Shown here: piece after piece, positions 47,676-57,059 of the stretch
Layout: each line of letters opens with the position of its first letter
Position numbering within the stretch: the stretch's first letter is position 1
Origin: an uncultured Clostridia bacterium
GTDB lineage: Bacteria; Bacillota; Clostridia; Christensenellales; Borkfalkiaceae
Direction of reading: 5' to 3'
DNA: 64,000 bases
Assembly: GCA_947632195.1 (NCBI GenBank)
Contig: CANROE010000002.1
Coordinates: 62,001 to 126,000 of the forward strand
Translations under genes and position numbers: made by a program
Notes under the pieces: model-generated
Databases searched by the model: none
Seen by the model: only the letters and a program-made list of their open reading frames with translations
What the model was told of the DNA's origin: nothing

Positions 47676-47720
47676 CTTCTTTGCGGCAATTCCCCCAAAA
47701 AGGGGATTGCCGCAAAGAAG
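47676..47720 (-). terminator. Long hairpin after the LRR lipoprotein gene
   Basis: CTTCTTTGCGGCAAT(T)CCCC pairs with GGGGATTGCCGCAAAGAAG (19 bp with one bulge). It begins 12 bp after the stop codon at 47733; no strong U-run follows, so it may act as a 3' stabiliser as much as a terminator. Confidence 0.55.
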
Positions 47721-47732
47721 ATCGGTAAAATT

Positions 47733-50700
47733 TTACAGCGATTCCCTGCGCTTAAAATCGCAAATCAGCGTGATGCTGTTTACGGGCGCAGCTTCTTTTC
47801 TCAGTGCCTCCTGTCCGTTGACAACATGCTCCAAACTCTCAATGCCTGTTTCATCGTAATACCATGTTCCACCGAAATACTTTTCCCATTTCGTCCCGAA
47901 ATTGGGGTGAAGTTCTGTTCTATCCTTGGGAACATACGGAAATAGTTTGCCGATCAGCTCAGTATTGCCGCGTAAAATATACTCATTATAAGCGTTGCGC
48001 ACTATATCTAATGACGTAGCTGTATAGACGGCCTTCAAAGAGGAACATCCTTCAAATGTACTGGCCCCAAAATGCCAAAAATCACTGCTCCTTAATAATA
48101 CGTATTCAAGAGAAGTACATCCCTTAAAATCCGCGCCTTCAAGTTGACCGATAGAGGAACTGATTTCGACATACTTCAAATTTGTGCATCCCTCAAATTG
48201 AGCTCCACCTTTAATGTACCTTACAGAATCAGGCAATATAAGGCTAATAAGATTCACGCACCCAGCGAAACATACTCCGTTTAATCTTAGGATGCTTGAA
48301 GGAATCGTTAAAGACATTCCAAGATAGCCTTGAAAAGACTGTGAAAGCTCAATTATGTGAGGCTTTTCCGCCCAAACAATTTCGGCAGAAACGCCACTAA
48401 AGGCCTCGACTCCTATTTGAGAGACGGTATCCGGAACCATAAAAGAAATCAATGATGAGCAATCCTTAAAGGCATACATCCCAATGGCGGTAATTGCCGC
48501 ACTTCCGAAATCTATACGCGTAAGACCCGTGCATCCATCGAATGCCCAATCTCCGATTTTTATTATAGTATCGGGCAATTCAACCTCTATAAGGTATAAG
48601 TTTTCCGCAAAAGCACTGTTACCGATCCTTGTGATTTGCTCACCGTTGATTTGAGAAGGAATTTGGAGCTTTGCAATCTGCCCATTATACTTTGTAATGA
48701 TCCCGTTCTCCACGGTATAGAGATTGTATCCGCAGTCGGAGCAACGTCCGTCGTCGATATACCAACCGCCCGCATAAAGTTTGAAGTTGTGTTCGGAAAC
48801 ATCCACTTTCCCCGCGCCGCAGACATCGCAAGCATGGAAATGATACTGACCGTCAAAATCCCACTGATCGTCCCTTACGTGTCTGTCGGGGGTTGTCGAA
48901 TAGCCGCACTCTGCGTCTGTACAAACTTGCCAGTGCGATTCGTTATTGCTCTCAAAGACGAGGTGATGCTCGGCGAGTACAGTGATCGTAACACTACCTT
49001 CGATCTCGCCCACTTTACAGGTAATTGTTATAGGAATGTCATCATTGGAAAATTCTGCATTATTAACCGTCACCGTACAAAGATTTTTTGCATTGTCGAA
49101 GTTTAACGAAACATAGTCTTTTCCATCTCCTTGCGAAACGCTCCAAACGATCTCTTGCGTCGGTTGCGCAAAGCGGGGACCGAAGGTAAGTTGGATTTGC
49201 GCCGACCCTCCCTTTTTAACTTCCGTCGTCGAAGATCTTAGAAAGACTTCATGAAGCGTTTCTTCTTTTTGATTGATCGTCCAGCTGACTCTTTGTTCGC
49301 TTAGATCCAACTCCAAAACATAGACGCCCGTTTGAGTTACGCGAAGATTGGTTTGATGGGGGCTGAGCAAATCGGTATTGTAGCAGCCTGATTGATCTAA
49401 GAATGAGTATGTGATTGCGGACTCCCACGAATCGTTCATCCCGAGATGTGCAATTTGGAACCCATATTCCGGGCGTCCCTTTCCCACCTTTTTCCATTCT
49501 TCCAACGTTACGGTAAGCGTAAAGCGGGTCGGTGATTCCATGGTAAATTTATACGCGGCAAATTTCGTCCCATCCAAGGATGTTTGGCTGACGGGCACAT
49601 AGTTGAAATCCGTCGAATCGTTAAATTCGCCCACGAGATAAAAAGTATCCGAGTAAAACGTCACGGTGCAATATGCCGTAATGCTTTCATCCCCCACCGC
49701 AGTCGCACAGATCGTTACAGTACCGAGACGCATTGCCGTTACGACGCCCGTATCTTCATTGACGGAGAAAAACGAATCAGAACCGATGTGCGAGTACTTC
49801 ACAGCTTGAACGGTGGCATCCTGATTGACGAGAGCGCGCACTTGCTGTTCCCATGCCATGCCACCGTTATTGACATTAAACGTATATGCTTCCTGTTCAA
49901 AAGCAAGTGATGTAACGGGGACAACATTCTCATCAATGACGAACAGCTCTATACTGCCGATTATTTCCTTGATCGAACAAGTCAAGACAAAAGAACAAAC
50001 CGATACGTTCTGTTTTGCCCGAACCGTGAGCATCATATTCGAAAAATCAAGCTCATAGTCAAAATTGTTCTCTTGCCCTCCGAGCGAGATGTGAACATCT
50101 TCTTCCGTAAAAGTTGCACGGCTCGGATTTACTTTGACATTGAGTTTAACCGCCTCGCCGCCATGCAACAGGACAGATCCTTCTTCTACGGAAAGTGAAA
50201 CATTTTCGACATCTACGGAATCGGCTTTGATGGAAACCTTTGCGCTTTCATCACGCAAGTCGAGCGTCACTGTATAATTGCCTGCATATTTTACCCTGAA
50301 CTGCGTGGCAAGGTTGGAAACAAGTGCATCATCTGATTGGCTTGAGTCATAGTAGGTAGACGCAGAAACAAGCTCAGACGGCATGTTCTTTCCCCATTCG
50401 CCGTTTTCATCCTGCAAATTTGCGTTATCTACGCTCGGGAAGATAATTTGGAATCCGTTCGTGGGTGTAAAATAACGCGTCAGCGTATATAGCCCGCGGC
50501 TCTGCTCAGTAAAAAGCAAATTGCGATCCTCGGCTGCACTGCGGTCCGAAATGTAATTTTGCCAACTCCAATCCCCTTCTTCCACGAGGCCGATACCGTA
50601 AATAAAGAAGTATTCATCGGTAACGAGAATGTCTGTTGTCGCAGTATAAACAGTGTCCCCTTGGGTAACGGTGACTGTCACCGCAGTGGATCCAAAGTTT

Positions 50701-51818
50701 ATGCCCGAAATTCCTACCGTTTCATCTTTGCCGTCGAGCGTGACAACATCTTCGTTTTCCACCTCCCAACTGATAGAATAATTCTCAATATGATTTACAG
50801 AAACAGATAATTTTTCTTCTTGCCCGATCGTCACTTTAAGACTTTGCGGCATATTGATAAACGCAGAATTTTTCTCAACGACCTCTACAACGCAAGCCGC
50901 GTCAATCCCGCCATCATCCGAAATAACTATGATCGTTGCGTCCCCCACAGCCAAACCCTTGATATTCAGTGCAGAGACGTTTTCGTCACGGGATAATTCC
51001 ACAAACGAATCTCCTGATTCAATCGTGTAGCTGTATCCTTGATTGGTTGCTTCAATCGGTGAAAAGTTGATTTTCAGTGATGTCGTCGTACCGACTTCCA
51101 GTTTCAAATGGGTATATTCGAGAGTTAAAGAAGAAACATGTTGCAAAACCGTAACTTTACATGTGGCAGTAAATTCTCCGTTATTCGTTGTTACGGTAAT
51201 ATTAGTGCTGCCGTAGCCGACAGCCGTTACAACGCCGTCTTCGACCGTTGCGACAGTTTTATCTTCGGAATCCCACAAAACGCCCTTATCTTCGGCATTC
51301 TCGGGAGAAACCGTTGCCGTCAGTGTAAATGTGTCCCACTTATCAAGTGAAATTTCCGATTCATTGAGATTTACTCCGTCCACAGGTGCCGTAACGATCG
51401 TGACGGGCTTAAAGGTATAGGACACTTCGTTTTCTGTTTTATTGAGTTTGAGCGAGTATGTACCCGTTTCGTTGACCTTAAAACTTCCGTTCTCTCCGCT
51501 TTCAAGTTGCGTTAAAGCGGAAAACAGCGCAGAAAATCCAATTTTTTCGTCTGCGCCGATTTGATTTATCGTAAATTCTTCGTCTTTATTGAGGTCGATT
51601 TCAATAGTAAACACCTCATTGTCTTCGCTATGAAATTTGACCTGTTCGGGAATGTCTTTTTCGGATTGATAAACTTGATAGGAGTTCGATTTTAATGAGA
51701 GATAGTAAAATGACGCCTCATCTTTCGGTTTTGAACCGCAGGCAACAAGACCGATCATACAGACGAGGGACATGAAGATTGAGATGAGCAGGGTATATTT
51801 TCTGATCCAACTTTTCAT
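47733..51818 (-). CDS. Large surface lipoprotein with Big_2 domains and C-terminal leucine-rich repeats
   Basis: 1361 residues from ATG 51818 (GGGGGTG, 6 nt upstream). A lipoprotein signal with lipobox LVAC is followed by Big_2 Ig-like domains (LNESEISLDKWDTFTLTATVS ... GVVTAVGYGSTNITVT), then carbohydrate-module-like beta domains that begin FFIYGIGLVEEGDW and FYLVGEFNDSTDF, a Cys-pair region (CTDAECGYSTTPDRHVRDDQ, HACDVCGAG, CSDCGYN), and BspA-type LRR_5 repeats (ITRIGNSAFAENLYLIEVEL PDTIIKIGDWAFDGC). A role in binding polysaccharide or other cells at the surface is likely. Same direction and domain set as the two upstream genes. Confidence 0.8.
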   Translation of the reverse strand: MKSWIRKYTLLISIFMSLVCMIGLVACGSKPKDEASFYYLSLKSNSYQVYQSEKDIPEQVKFHSEDNEVFTIEIDLNKDEEFTINQIGADEKIGFSALFSALTQLESGENGSFKVNETGTYSLKLNKTENEVSYTFKPVTIVTAPVDGVNLNESEISLDKWDTFTLTATVSPENAEDKGVLWDSEDKTVATVEDGVVTAVGYGSTNITVTTNNGEFTATCKVTVLQHVSSLTLEYTHLKLEVGTTTSLKINFSPIEATNQGYSYTIESGDSFVELSRDENVSALNIKGLAVGDATIIVISDDGGIDAACVVEVVEKNSAFINMPQSLKVTIGQEEKLSVSVNHIENYSISWEVENEDVVTLDGKDETVGISGINFGSTAVTVTVTQGDTVYTATTDILVTDEYFFIYGIGLVEEGDWSWQNYISDRSAAEDRNLLFTEQSRGLYTLTRYFTPTNGFQIIFPSVDNANLQDENGEWGKNMPSELVSASTYYDSSQSDDALVSNLATQFRVKYAGNYTVTLDLRDESAKVSIKADSVDVENVSLSVEEGSVLLHGGEAVKLNVKVNPSRATFTEEDVHISLGGQENNFDYELDFSNMMLTVRAKQNVSVCSFVLTCSIKEIIGSIELFVIDENVVPVTSLAFEQEAYTFNVNNGGMAWEQQVRALVNQDATVQAVKYSHIGSDSFFSVNEDTGVVTAMRLGTVTICATAVGDESITAYCTVTFYSDTFYLVGEFNDSTDFNYVPVSQTSLDGTKFAAYKFTMESPTRFTLTVTLEEWKKVGKGRPEYGFQIAHLGMNDSWESAITYSFLDQSGCYNTDLLSPHQTNLRVTQTGVYVLELDLSEQRVSWTINQKEETLHEVFLRSSTTEVKKGGSAQIQLTFGPRFAQPTQEIVWSVSQGDGKDYVSLNFDNAKNLCTVTVNNAEFSNDDIPITITCKVGEIEGSVTITVLAEHHLVFESNNESHWQVCTDAECGYSTTPDRHVRDDQWDFDGQYHFHACDVCGAGKVDVSEHNFKLYAGGWYIDDGRCSDCGYNLYTVENGIITKYNGQIAKLQIPSQINGEQITRIGNSAFAENLYLIEVELPDTIIKIGDWAFDGCTGLTRIDFGSAAITAIGMYAFKDCSSLISFMVPDTVSQIGVEAFSGVSAEIVWAEKPHIIELSQSFQGYLGMSLTIPSSILRLNGVCFAGCVNLISLILPDSVRYIKGGAQFEGCTNLKYVEISSSIGQLEGADFKGCTSLEYVLLRSSDFWHFGASTFEGCSSLKAVYTATSLDIVRNAYNEYILRGNTELIGKLFPYVPKDRTELHPNFGTKWEKYFGGTWYYDETGIESLEHVVNGQEALRKEAAPVNSITLICDFKRRESL

Positions 51819-51872
51819 TCTTTTCACCCCCTTCATATTTACTTGCCCGAAAGAAACTACGGGCGTAGGGAA

Positions 51873-51902
51873 TTCTGCGCCGGCATTTCTGCCGGCGCAG
51901 AA
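51873..51902 (-). terminator. Hairpin after the Big_2 protein gene
   Basis: TTCTGCGCCGGCA, loop TTTC, TGCCGGCGCAGAA: a perfect 13-bp stem about 40 bp after the stop codon at 51944. No U-run. Confidence 0.6.
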
Positions 51903-51943
51903 CCCCTCACATCCAGTAAAGATGAAAGATCAGATAACTTCCG

Positions 51944-54691
51944 TTATTCGGCAGTCACCATGTTCATCTCGATTGCCGTGATGATCCCAAGCTGATTGAA
52001 AGTCACGGTAAACTCAACGGTAAGGTCGGTAGGGAATTCGGCTCCTGTGTACCAGAACTCACATCCTGCGCCGCCATTGGTGAAATAGCCATCGTCAATA
52101 GCAGAACCGCTGATTTGAACATCGTATGTCGATCCGGCTCCATACCAACGTGAACCAAAGAAAGCTCCGTTGGAAACCTCGGTTGCTGTCACAAACTGGA
52201 AAGTCGGCCATCTGTCGGGCATATCCGCGAAGTTGTAGGTGAAGGTCAGCATCTGGTTGTTCGTCGTGCCGTCAACAGTGATGTAACCGCCGTTTGCATA
52301 GACGTTACCCTCATCAGATAAGGAGCTATCCCATGCGCCACCGGATCTCTCAAGATAGAGATATTGAGTAAAAGAAGTGAATCCCTCGGGAGCAGATTTA
52401 TACACAACCGTGAAAGAAGGTCTCGTCCCGGAAAGATCAAGGGTCACAGTATAAACCGCAGCCGCATTCATTAAAAGATCTGTGCGTTCAATTCTCACGT
52501 AACCTGTGCTACTCGCAGTCGTATTAAAGTATGCGCTGTTGATACTCGCATACCAATCTCCCGCCATGCCGAGGAAGGCAATCGAGAACTGATCGTTTTC
52601 CGCCAAAGTGAAGTCGGCTTGATACTTGGTCAAAGATTCGTCAACGGGTTTCAGTTCCCAATCGGCAAAAACCGTTCCTTCAAGCGTTCTCTGATCCTGA
52701 GAAAGCGCATTCCATTCATTCACCATGGTTCCGTCAAGGATCCCGATGAGATAGAATCCGGAGGAATAGACGGTAAGAGTCGTTTCCGCTACAAGGTCGG
52801 GATTGACAACGGACTTTGCATAGATCTTGAACGTGCCGAACGCATAGACTTCCACAAGGCCGGTATCGGCATGAACAAAAATCTGTCCAAACTGATCCTC
52901 AGGCATATAATACTGCACGCCCGAAGCAACGTTTTCGGAAAATCCTTCATAGGTCGGCGTTGCATGAAGAGTAATCTCCCAAGCAGCGCCGCCGTTGTTG
53001 AGGTCAAGGTCATAGGACTCTTGATCAAATGCAATCGCATCGGGAACGTTAATTTCATCGGGGAGCACAGAAATTACAATGCTGTCGCTTGCTTCAAGGA
53101 AGGAACAGGTGATAGTAATCTCATATTGTACTACCGCTGCCTTGGTAAGCGTAAGGGTGAACTGACCGTCTGCGTATGCAACATCTACTGCATTATCTTC
53201 GTTGCCCGCTACTACGTAGGTAAGATCTGCGGGATCATAAAACGCATTTTCGGGGATGAAATTGACATCGATCTTGATTGAATCGCCTTCACCTTGAAGA
53301 TACTGCGCATAATACTTCGGTTCTTCTTCCTCGTCGCCTTCCTCCTTGGGCATCTCAGCCATTGCAAGATCAATGGTCCTGACTTGCAAGGAAACCATGG
53401 TAATGGAAACCTTTGCTCTGCTACCGGTGAGGTCGATCATGATCGTGTAAACGCCGATTTCCGAGACTGCGAAGAAGTTGGTTGAATTGGCTACATAATA
53501 GGTCGTGGATTTTTCCGCATCATACCAATAGGGATTGAGGAGCGTCGTCCAGTTTTCGTTGATGCCACTATGGATGATCTGGAATTCTTCCGTTCCGTTG
53601 ATTGTACGGGTGAGCTGATAGATGCCGGGTTGTACTTGCAAGAAGAGTTCTCCCGCAAGCTCCGCTTCGTCTGCCGTATCGTGCATCTGCCAATCGCCGT
53701 TCAACCCAACAACATAGAAGTAGTCGGCGGTGACAAGGACTTCCGCGGAAGCAACATAGACGGTGGGATCCCCTCCTTCTTCTTCGGCGGGAACCGTCGC
53801 CGTCAAGGTGATGATCGTAGAACCGAAGTTCCATGCCGTGATCGTGCCGATCTCGTCTGCCGTAAGATCGCCATCGGGAGAGGCCGCTTCCGGGTTCAAA
53901 GAAGTCCACTCATAAACGGTATTGTCGGTCGCTCCCGGAACAGTAGCCGTGATGTCTGCCTGTTCGCCAAGGGCAAGCGTGAGGCTCGTCTTGTCGAGAA
54001 TGGAGTTGTCAAGGTCGCGGACTATTACTTCGCAAGCGTCAAACTTGTCGTCTGCAATGGCCGCGGTGATTGTAGCGGTCCCTTCCGCAACTGCCGTCAC
54101 TACGCCGTTTTGCACGGTCGCAACCGATTCATCGGATGTCGTCCAAGTTACGGTCTTATCCGTTGCCGTGAAAGGAAGAACAACGGCAGACAGCGTATAG
54201 GACGCGCCGATGTCGAGCGACAGGTTTTTCGCGCTCAAAGACACACTGTTTGCGGTCGTAAGGCTTTCGGCAGGAGCAATTACGCTTACGGTGACTTCCA
54301 CGGGGTCAACAATCGCCCCCTCCGCATGGCTACCCGTATAGGTAGCGGTAAGCGTGGTCTTGCCCTCGGCGACAGCCGTTACAAGTCCAAGCTCGCTTAC
54401 GGTGACGGAAGTCCCTTCGGAAACCGCCCACGAAAAGCTGTGGTCATAGAGTTCTCTTTCGGTTTCCGCCCTGCTATCGGTGATGACGGTCCCCATATAG
54501 GTATAGGTCGCGACGAAAGACACTTCCTCCCCTACCGACATATAGGGAGCGTAGGAAGTAATCGACGCATAAGGAGGCTGCTCCTGCGCCGAAGCCTTCA
54601 CATTGGAGCTGACATAAATCAGCCCGGCGAGACTTGCAAGAAGGAAAACCAAGCAAGTCAAAATACTGATGTTTCTTGTTTTAGTCGTCAT
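51944..54691 (-). CDS. Secreted Big_2 protein with SusE/SusF-like carbohydrate modules
   Basis: 915 residues. Signal peptide ILTCLVFLLASLAGLIYVSS ... ASA without a lipobox. Three Ig-like Big_2 domains (for example LDIGASYTLSAVVLPFTATD KTVTWTTSDESVATV) are followed by modules that start FYVVGLNGDWQMHD and FYLIGILDGTMVNEW and contain IYQLTRTINGTEEFQIIHSG; this F-Y-V-G ... E-F-Q-I layout resembles starch/glycan-binding SusE/SusF-type domains. The C-terminal module is duplicated as the pseudogene at 47272. No cell-wall anchor is seen, so the protein may be released or bind other surface proteins. The start overlaps the upstream gene by 11 bp. Confidence 0.75.
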   Translation of the reverse strand: MTTKTRNISILTCLVFLLASLAGLIYVSSNVKASAQEQPPYASITSYAPYMSVGEEVSFVATYTYMGTVITDSRAETERELYDHSFSWAVSEGTSVTVSELGLVTAVAEGKTTLTATYTGSHAEGAIVDPVEVTVSVIAPAESLTTANSVSLSAKNLSLDIGASYTLSAVVLPFTATDKTVTWTTSDESVATVQNGVVTAVAEGTATITAAIADDKFDACEVIVRDLDNSILDKTSLTLALGEQADITATVPGATDNTVYEWTSLNPEAASPDGDLTADEIGTITAWNFGSTIITLTATVPAEEEGGDPTVYVASAEVLVTADYFYVVGLNGDWQMHDTADEAELAGELFLQVQPGIYQLTRTINGTEEFQIIHSGINENWTTLLNPYWYDAEKSTTYYVANSTNFFAVSEIGVYTIMIDLTGSRAKVSITMVSLQVRTIDLAMAEMPKEEGDEEEEPKYYAQYLQGEGDSIKIDVNFIPENAFYDPADLTYVVAGNEDNAVDVAYADGQFTLTLTKAAVVQYEITITCSFLEASDSIVISVLPDEINVPDAIAFDQESYDLDLNNGGAAWEITLHATPTYEGFSENVASGVQYYMPEDQFGQIFVHADTGLVEVYAFGTFKIYAKSVVNPDLVAETTLTVYSSGFYLIGILDGTMVNEWNALSQDQRTLEGTVFADWELKPVDESLTKYQADFTLAENDQFSIAFLGMAGDWYASINSAYFNTTASSTGYVRIERTDLLMNAAAVYTVTLDLSGTRPSFTVVYKSAPEGFTSFTQYLYLERSGGAWDSSLSDEGNVYANGGYITVDGTTNNQMLTFTYNFADMPDRWPTFQFVTATEVSNGAFFGSRWYGAGSTYDVQISGSAIDDGYFTNGGAGCEFWYTGAEFPTDLTVEFTVTFNQLGIITAIEMNMVTAE

Positions 54692-56864
54692 AATAATTCA
54701 CCTCCGTTTTTCTTTTTTTGATTATGACATCTCTACTGGTTTGTAAGTTACTTATACTTGCGGAAGCAGGCCAATCTGCGATTTCGCCATCGGTACCATA
54801 GTACCATGCTCCGTATGAGCCGAGGTCCGTATTCGGATACGGATTCGCGGCAAAATAAAGTTTGATGCTGAGTGTCGCGCTACTGGACAATCCAAGGGTT
54901 GATGAAGTAATTCCCGCCGCATCAACAAATTCTTTCGATGCTTTGAAACAAAGCGAAATGATACGATTTGCTCCTACGCCGTTCAATATCCTCGCCTTAA
55001 ACTCAGGAATACGAGAACTTTCAAATATGATTGCCTCGATTGTCTTGTTGTTGGAAAATAAATAGGGCCCGAGTTCATTGATCGATGAAGGAATAATTAC
55101 CTGCAGCAAATTCTTGCACTTTGTATTCCCTGTTGCGAAAATATTAGGAATTTTTGCAGAGTTCGCATTCGCTTTACCAACAGCGATAATACCTTCCTCC
55201 CCTATCTTTTCGGGGATCGCCAGTTTTTCATAGCTCCCCGTGTAACCCGTTAGCCTACCATTTCCGTCTGTCGTGTAGACCATCTGATAGCCGCAGCCGC
55301 CCGCACATGTGCCGTCTCCGCGATACCAACCGTCGGATCCCGCCACAGGAGTGATGTGATCCGCCTTGGGCGTTGTGTAACCGCAACCGGCATCGGTACA
55401 CTTCTGCCAATGTTGCGTTGCGTCGGATTCCCACACAAGATGATGTCCCGCTTCGCGCGTTTCGCCGCAAACCGAACATCTTTCTTGTCCTTCTTCAGCG
55501 CCCTCGCTCGTCCAAGAGTGATCGTCCTCCTGCAAACGCTGGCCGCAGCTCTCGTTCTCGTCAGCAAACGTACATGTCTTCCAATGCTTGTCGGCGTTAT
55601 GCGACCAGGTTTGCGATGCAACGTGAGACTCTGATTTTGACGTGTACTCGCATTGGTCGCTTGTTGCTCCATACGTACCGGTGCAAATATAGTAATGACC
55701 TTCCGCATCCCAGGCGAGCTTTAAGGTATGAGCGCTGGCAGCGCCAAATCCGCACAAGGAGCATTTGCGCCAATGCGAATCATTATCGAACCCTGTCTGA
55801 TATGAATGATCGCTTTTGGCTTCCGCTTCATAATCGCAAACGCTACACGCCTCATGATGCCCGTTCTGAATATCGGAAACATACGTCGTCAAATGCTGCT
55901 CCGTTTTGGAATAGCTGCAAACCGAACAAGAAATCGTATGATTGCTCTCGCCGTTCGACTTTGTAGACAGCGTGTGCGCTACGCTCACCGTTGCCTGACA
56001 ATCGGGGCAGGTATAGGAATGTTCTTCCTCGCCCTCGCTTGTGTAAGCGGACGGATCTGTGGGTGCGGTGTGCTCATCGGGACGCGTTTCGGCGTTGCAC
56101 TTCGTACACAGACGATAGTGGTGCGCATTATCCTCAGTGGGCTGATAGGAACCGTAGACATGCTCCTCACTCACGTCCGCGCCACATTCCGCACACGGAT
56201 ATGTATGACCGGTGCCGTCGGACTTTTCCGTGTATGTAACGTTCGCCGCTGCCGTATGGACATGTTTTGTAACGATGACTGTGCAAGTCGCGCTCTTTTC
56301 ACCCGCTGTTGCGGTGATGATCGCGTCGCCTTCGGCTTTCGCCGTTACAATGCCGCCGGTAACTTCTGCAATGTTCGGATCACTGGACGTCCAAGTTACG
56401 GTTTTTTCCGCCGCCTCGGCGGGAAGAACTGTTGCTACGAGCGTCGCAGTGGCATCCTCGTCTCTGCCGCCGACCTCAAGAGAAAGTGCGTCGGGAGTCA
56501 AAGTGACAGATGTCACCGGGATTTCCGTTGTCTTGAAGGTGGCAGTAATAGTCGCGTCAGCCGAGACGGTCAGCTCGTACTTCCCGTCTGTGAGTTTTGC
56601 ATTTGCGTCTGTGCTTACGGTGAAGTTTTCTATCTCATAGCCACTTTTCGCCGTTACAGACACCGTGACTTTGCTTCCATCTTCATACATGTTGTCTGCT
56701 GCCGCAGGTGCGAGAGCGACGCTGCCCTGTTCGGAGTTGTAGTTTAACGACACTTTATACTTTTGCGTATCTTTTGTGCCGCCGCAGGCTGCAAACCCGA
56801 AACAGAGGATTGCCATCGACAGAATACAGAGCAGAACTGCCAAATTGGATTTCTTAAATCTCAT
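54681..56864 (-). CDS. Surface lipoprotein with Big_2 domain and multiple Cys-pair repeats
   Basis: 727 residues with lipobox FAAC. Residues 35-110 look like a Listeria-Bacteroides-type repeat (VTAKSGYEIENFTVSTDANA), followed by one Big_2 domain. Then come about nine units with a CxxC pair and a nearby His (CAECGADVSEEH, CTKCNAETRPDEH, CPDCQATVSVAH, CSVCSYSKTEQH, CSVCDYEAEAKSDH, CSLCGFGAASAH ...), each like half a zinc ribbon. A degenerate LRR-like part (LAIPEKIGEEGIIAVG, LLQVIIPSSINELGPYLF) ends the protein. The Cys-His units resemble those of the ICE surface proteins. Function unknown; metal binding or disulfide-stabilised adhesion are options. Confidence 0.75.
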   Translation of the reverse strand: MRFKKSNLAVLLCILSMAILCFGFAACGGTKDTQKYKVSLNYNSEQGSVALAPAAADNMYEDGSKVTVSVTAKSGYEIENFTVSTDANAKLTDGKYELTVSADATITATFKTTEIPVTSVTLTPDALSLEVGGRDEDATATLVATVLPAEAAEKTVTWTSSDPNIAEVTGGIVTAKAEGDAIITATAGEKSATCTVIVTKHVHTAAANVTYTEKSDGTGHTYPCAECGADVSEEHVYGSYQPTEDNAHHYRLCTKCNAETRPDEHTAPTDPSAYTSEGEEEHSYTCPDCQATVSVAHTLSTKSNGESNHTISCSVCSYSKTEQHLTTYVSDIQNGHHEACSVCDYEAEAKSDHSYQTGFDNDSHWRKCSLCGFGAASAHTLKLAWDAEGHYYICTGTYGATSDQCEYTSKSESHVASQTWSHNADKHWKTCTFADENESCGQRLQEDDHSWTSEGAEEGQERCSVCGETREAGHHLVWESDATQHWQKCTDAGCGYTTPKADHITPVAGSDGWYRGDGTCAGGCGYQMVYTTDGNGRLTGYTGSYEKLAIPEKIGEEGIIAVGKANANSAKIPNIFATGNTKCKNLLQVIIPSSINELGPYLFSNNKTIEAIIFESSRIPEFKARILNGVGANRIISLCFKASKEFVDAAGITSSTLGLSSSATLSIKLYFAANPYPNTDLGSYGAWYYGTDGEIADWPASASISNLQTSRDVIIKKRKTEVNYYDD

Positions 56865-56949
56865 AACTTTCCGCTTTCTTCTCCTTTTTCCTTTTTGGGA
56901 AATTTTACTGCGAATGGGCGCAGAGTCCCGTCCCTCCTTGGGGACATTC

Positions 56950-56969
56950 CCGTCTGTAAATTCAGACGG
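56950..56969. other. Short hairpin between the galactanase and lipoprotein genes
   Basis: CCGTCTG-TAAATT-CAGACGG in the 195-bp gap 56865-57059. The gap shows no gene; the hairpin may terminate or process the mRNA. Confidence 0.4.
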
Positions 56970-57059
56970 CAGATTTTGCCTTACCCTACTTAAATCAATT
57001 CGTTAGCCCATTGGAGTGCCCTCCTTTTCCCTTTTTTTTATCAATGACTGTAAAAGCCG

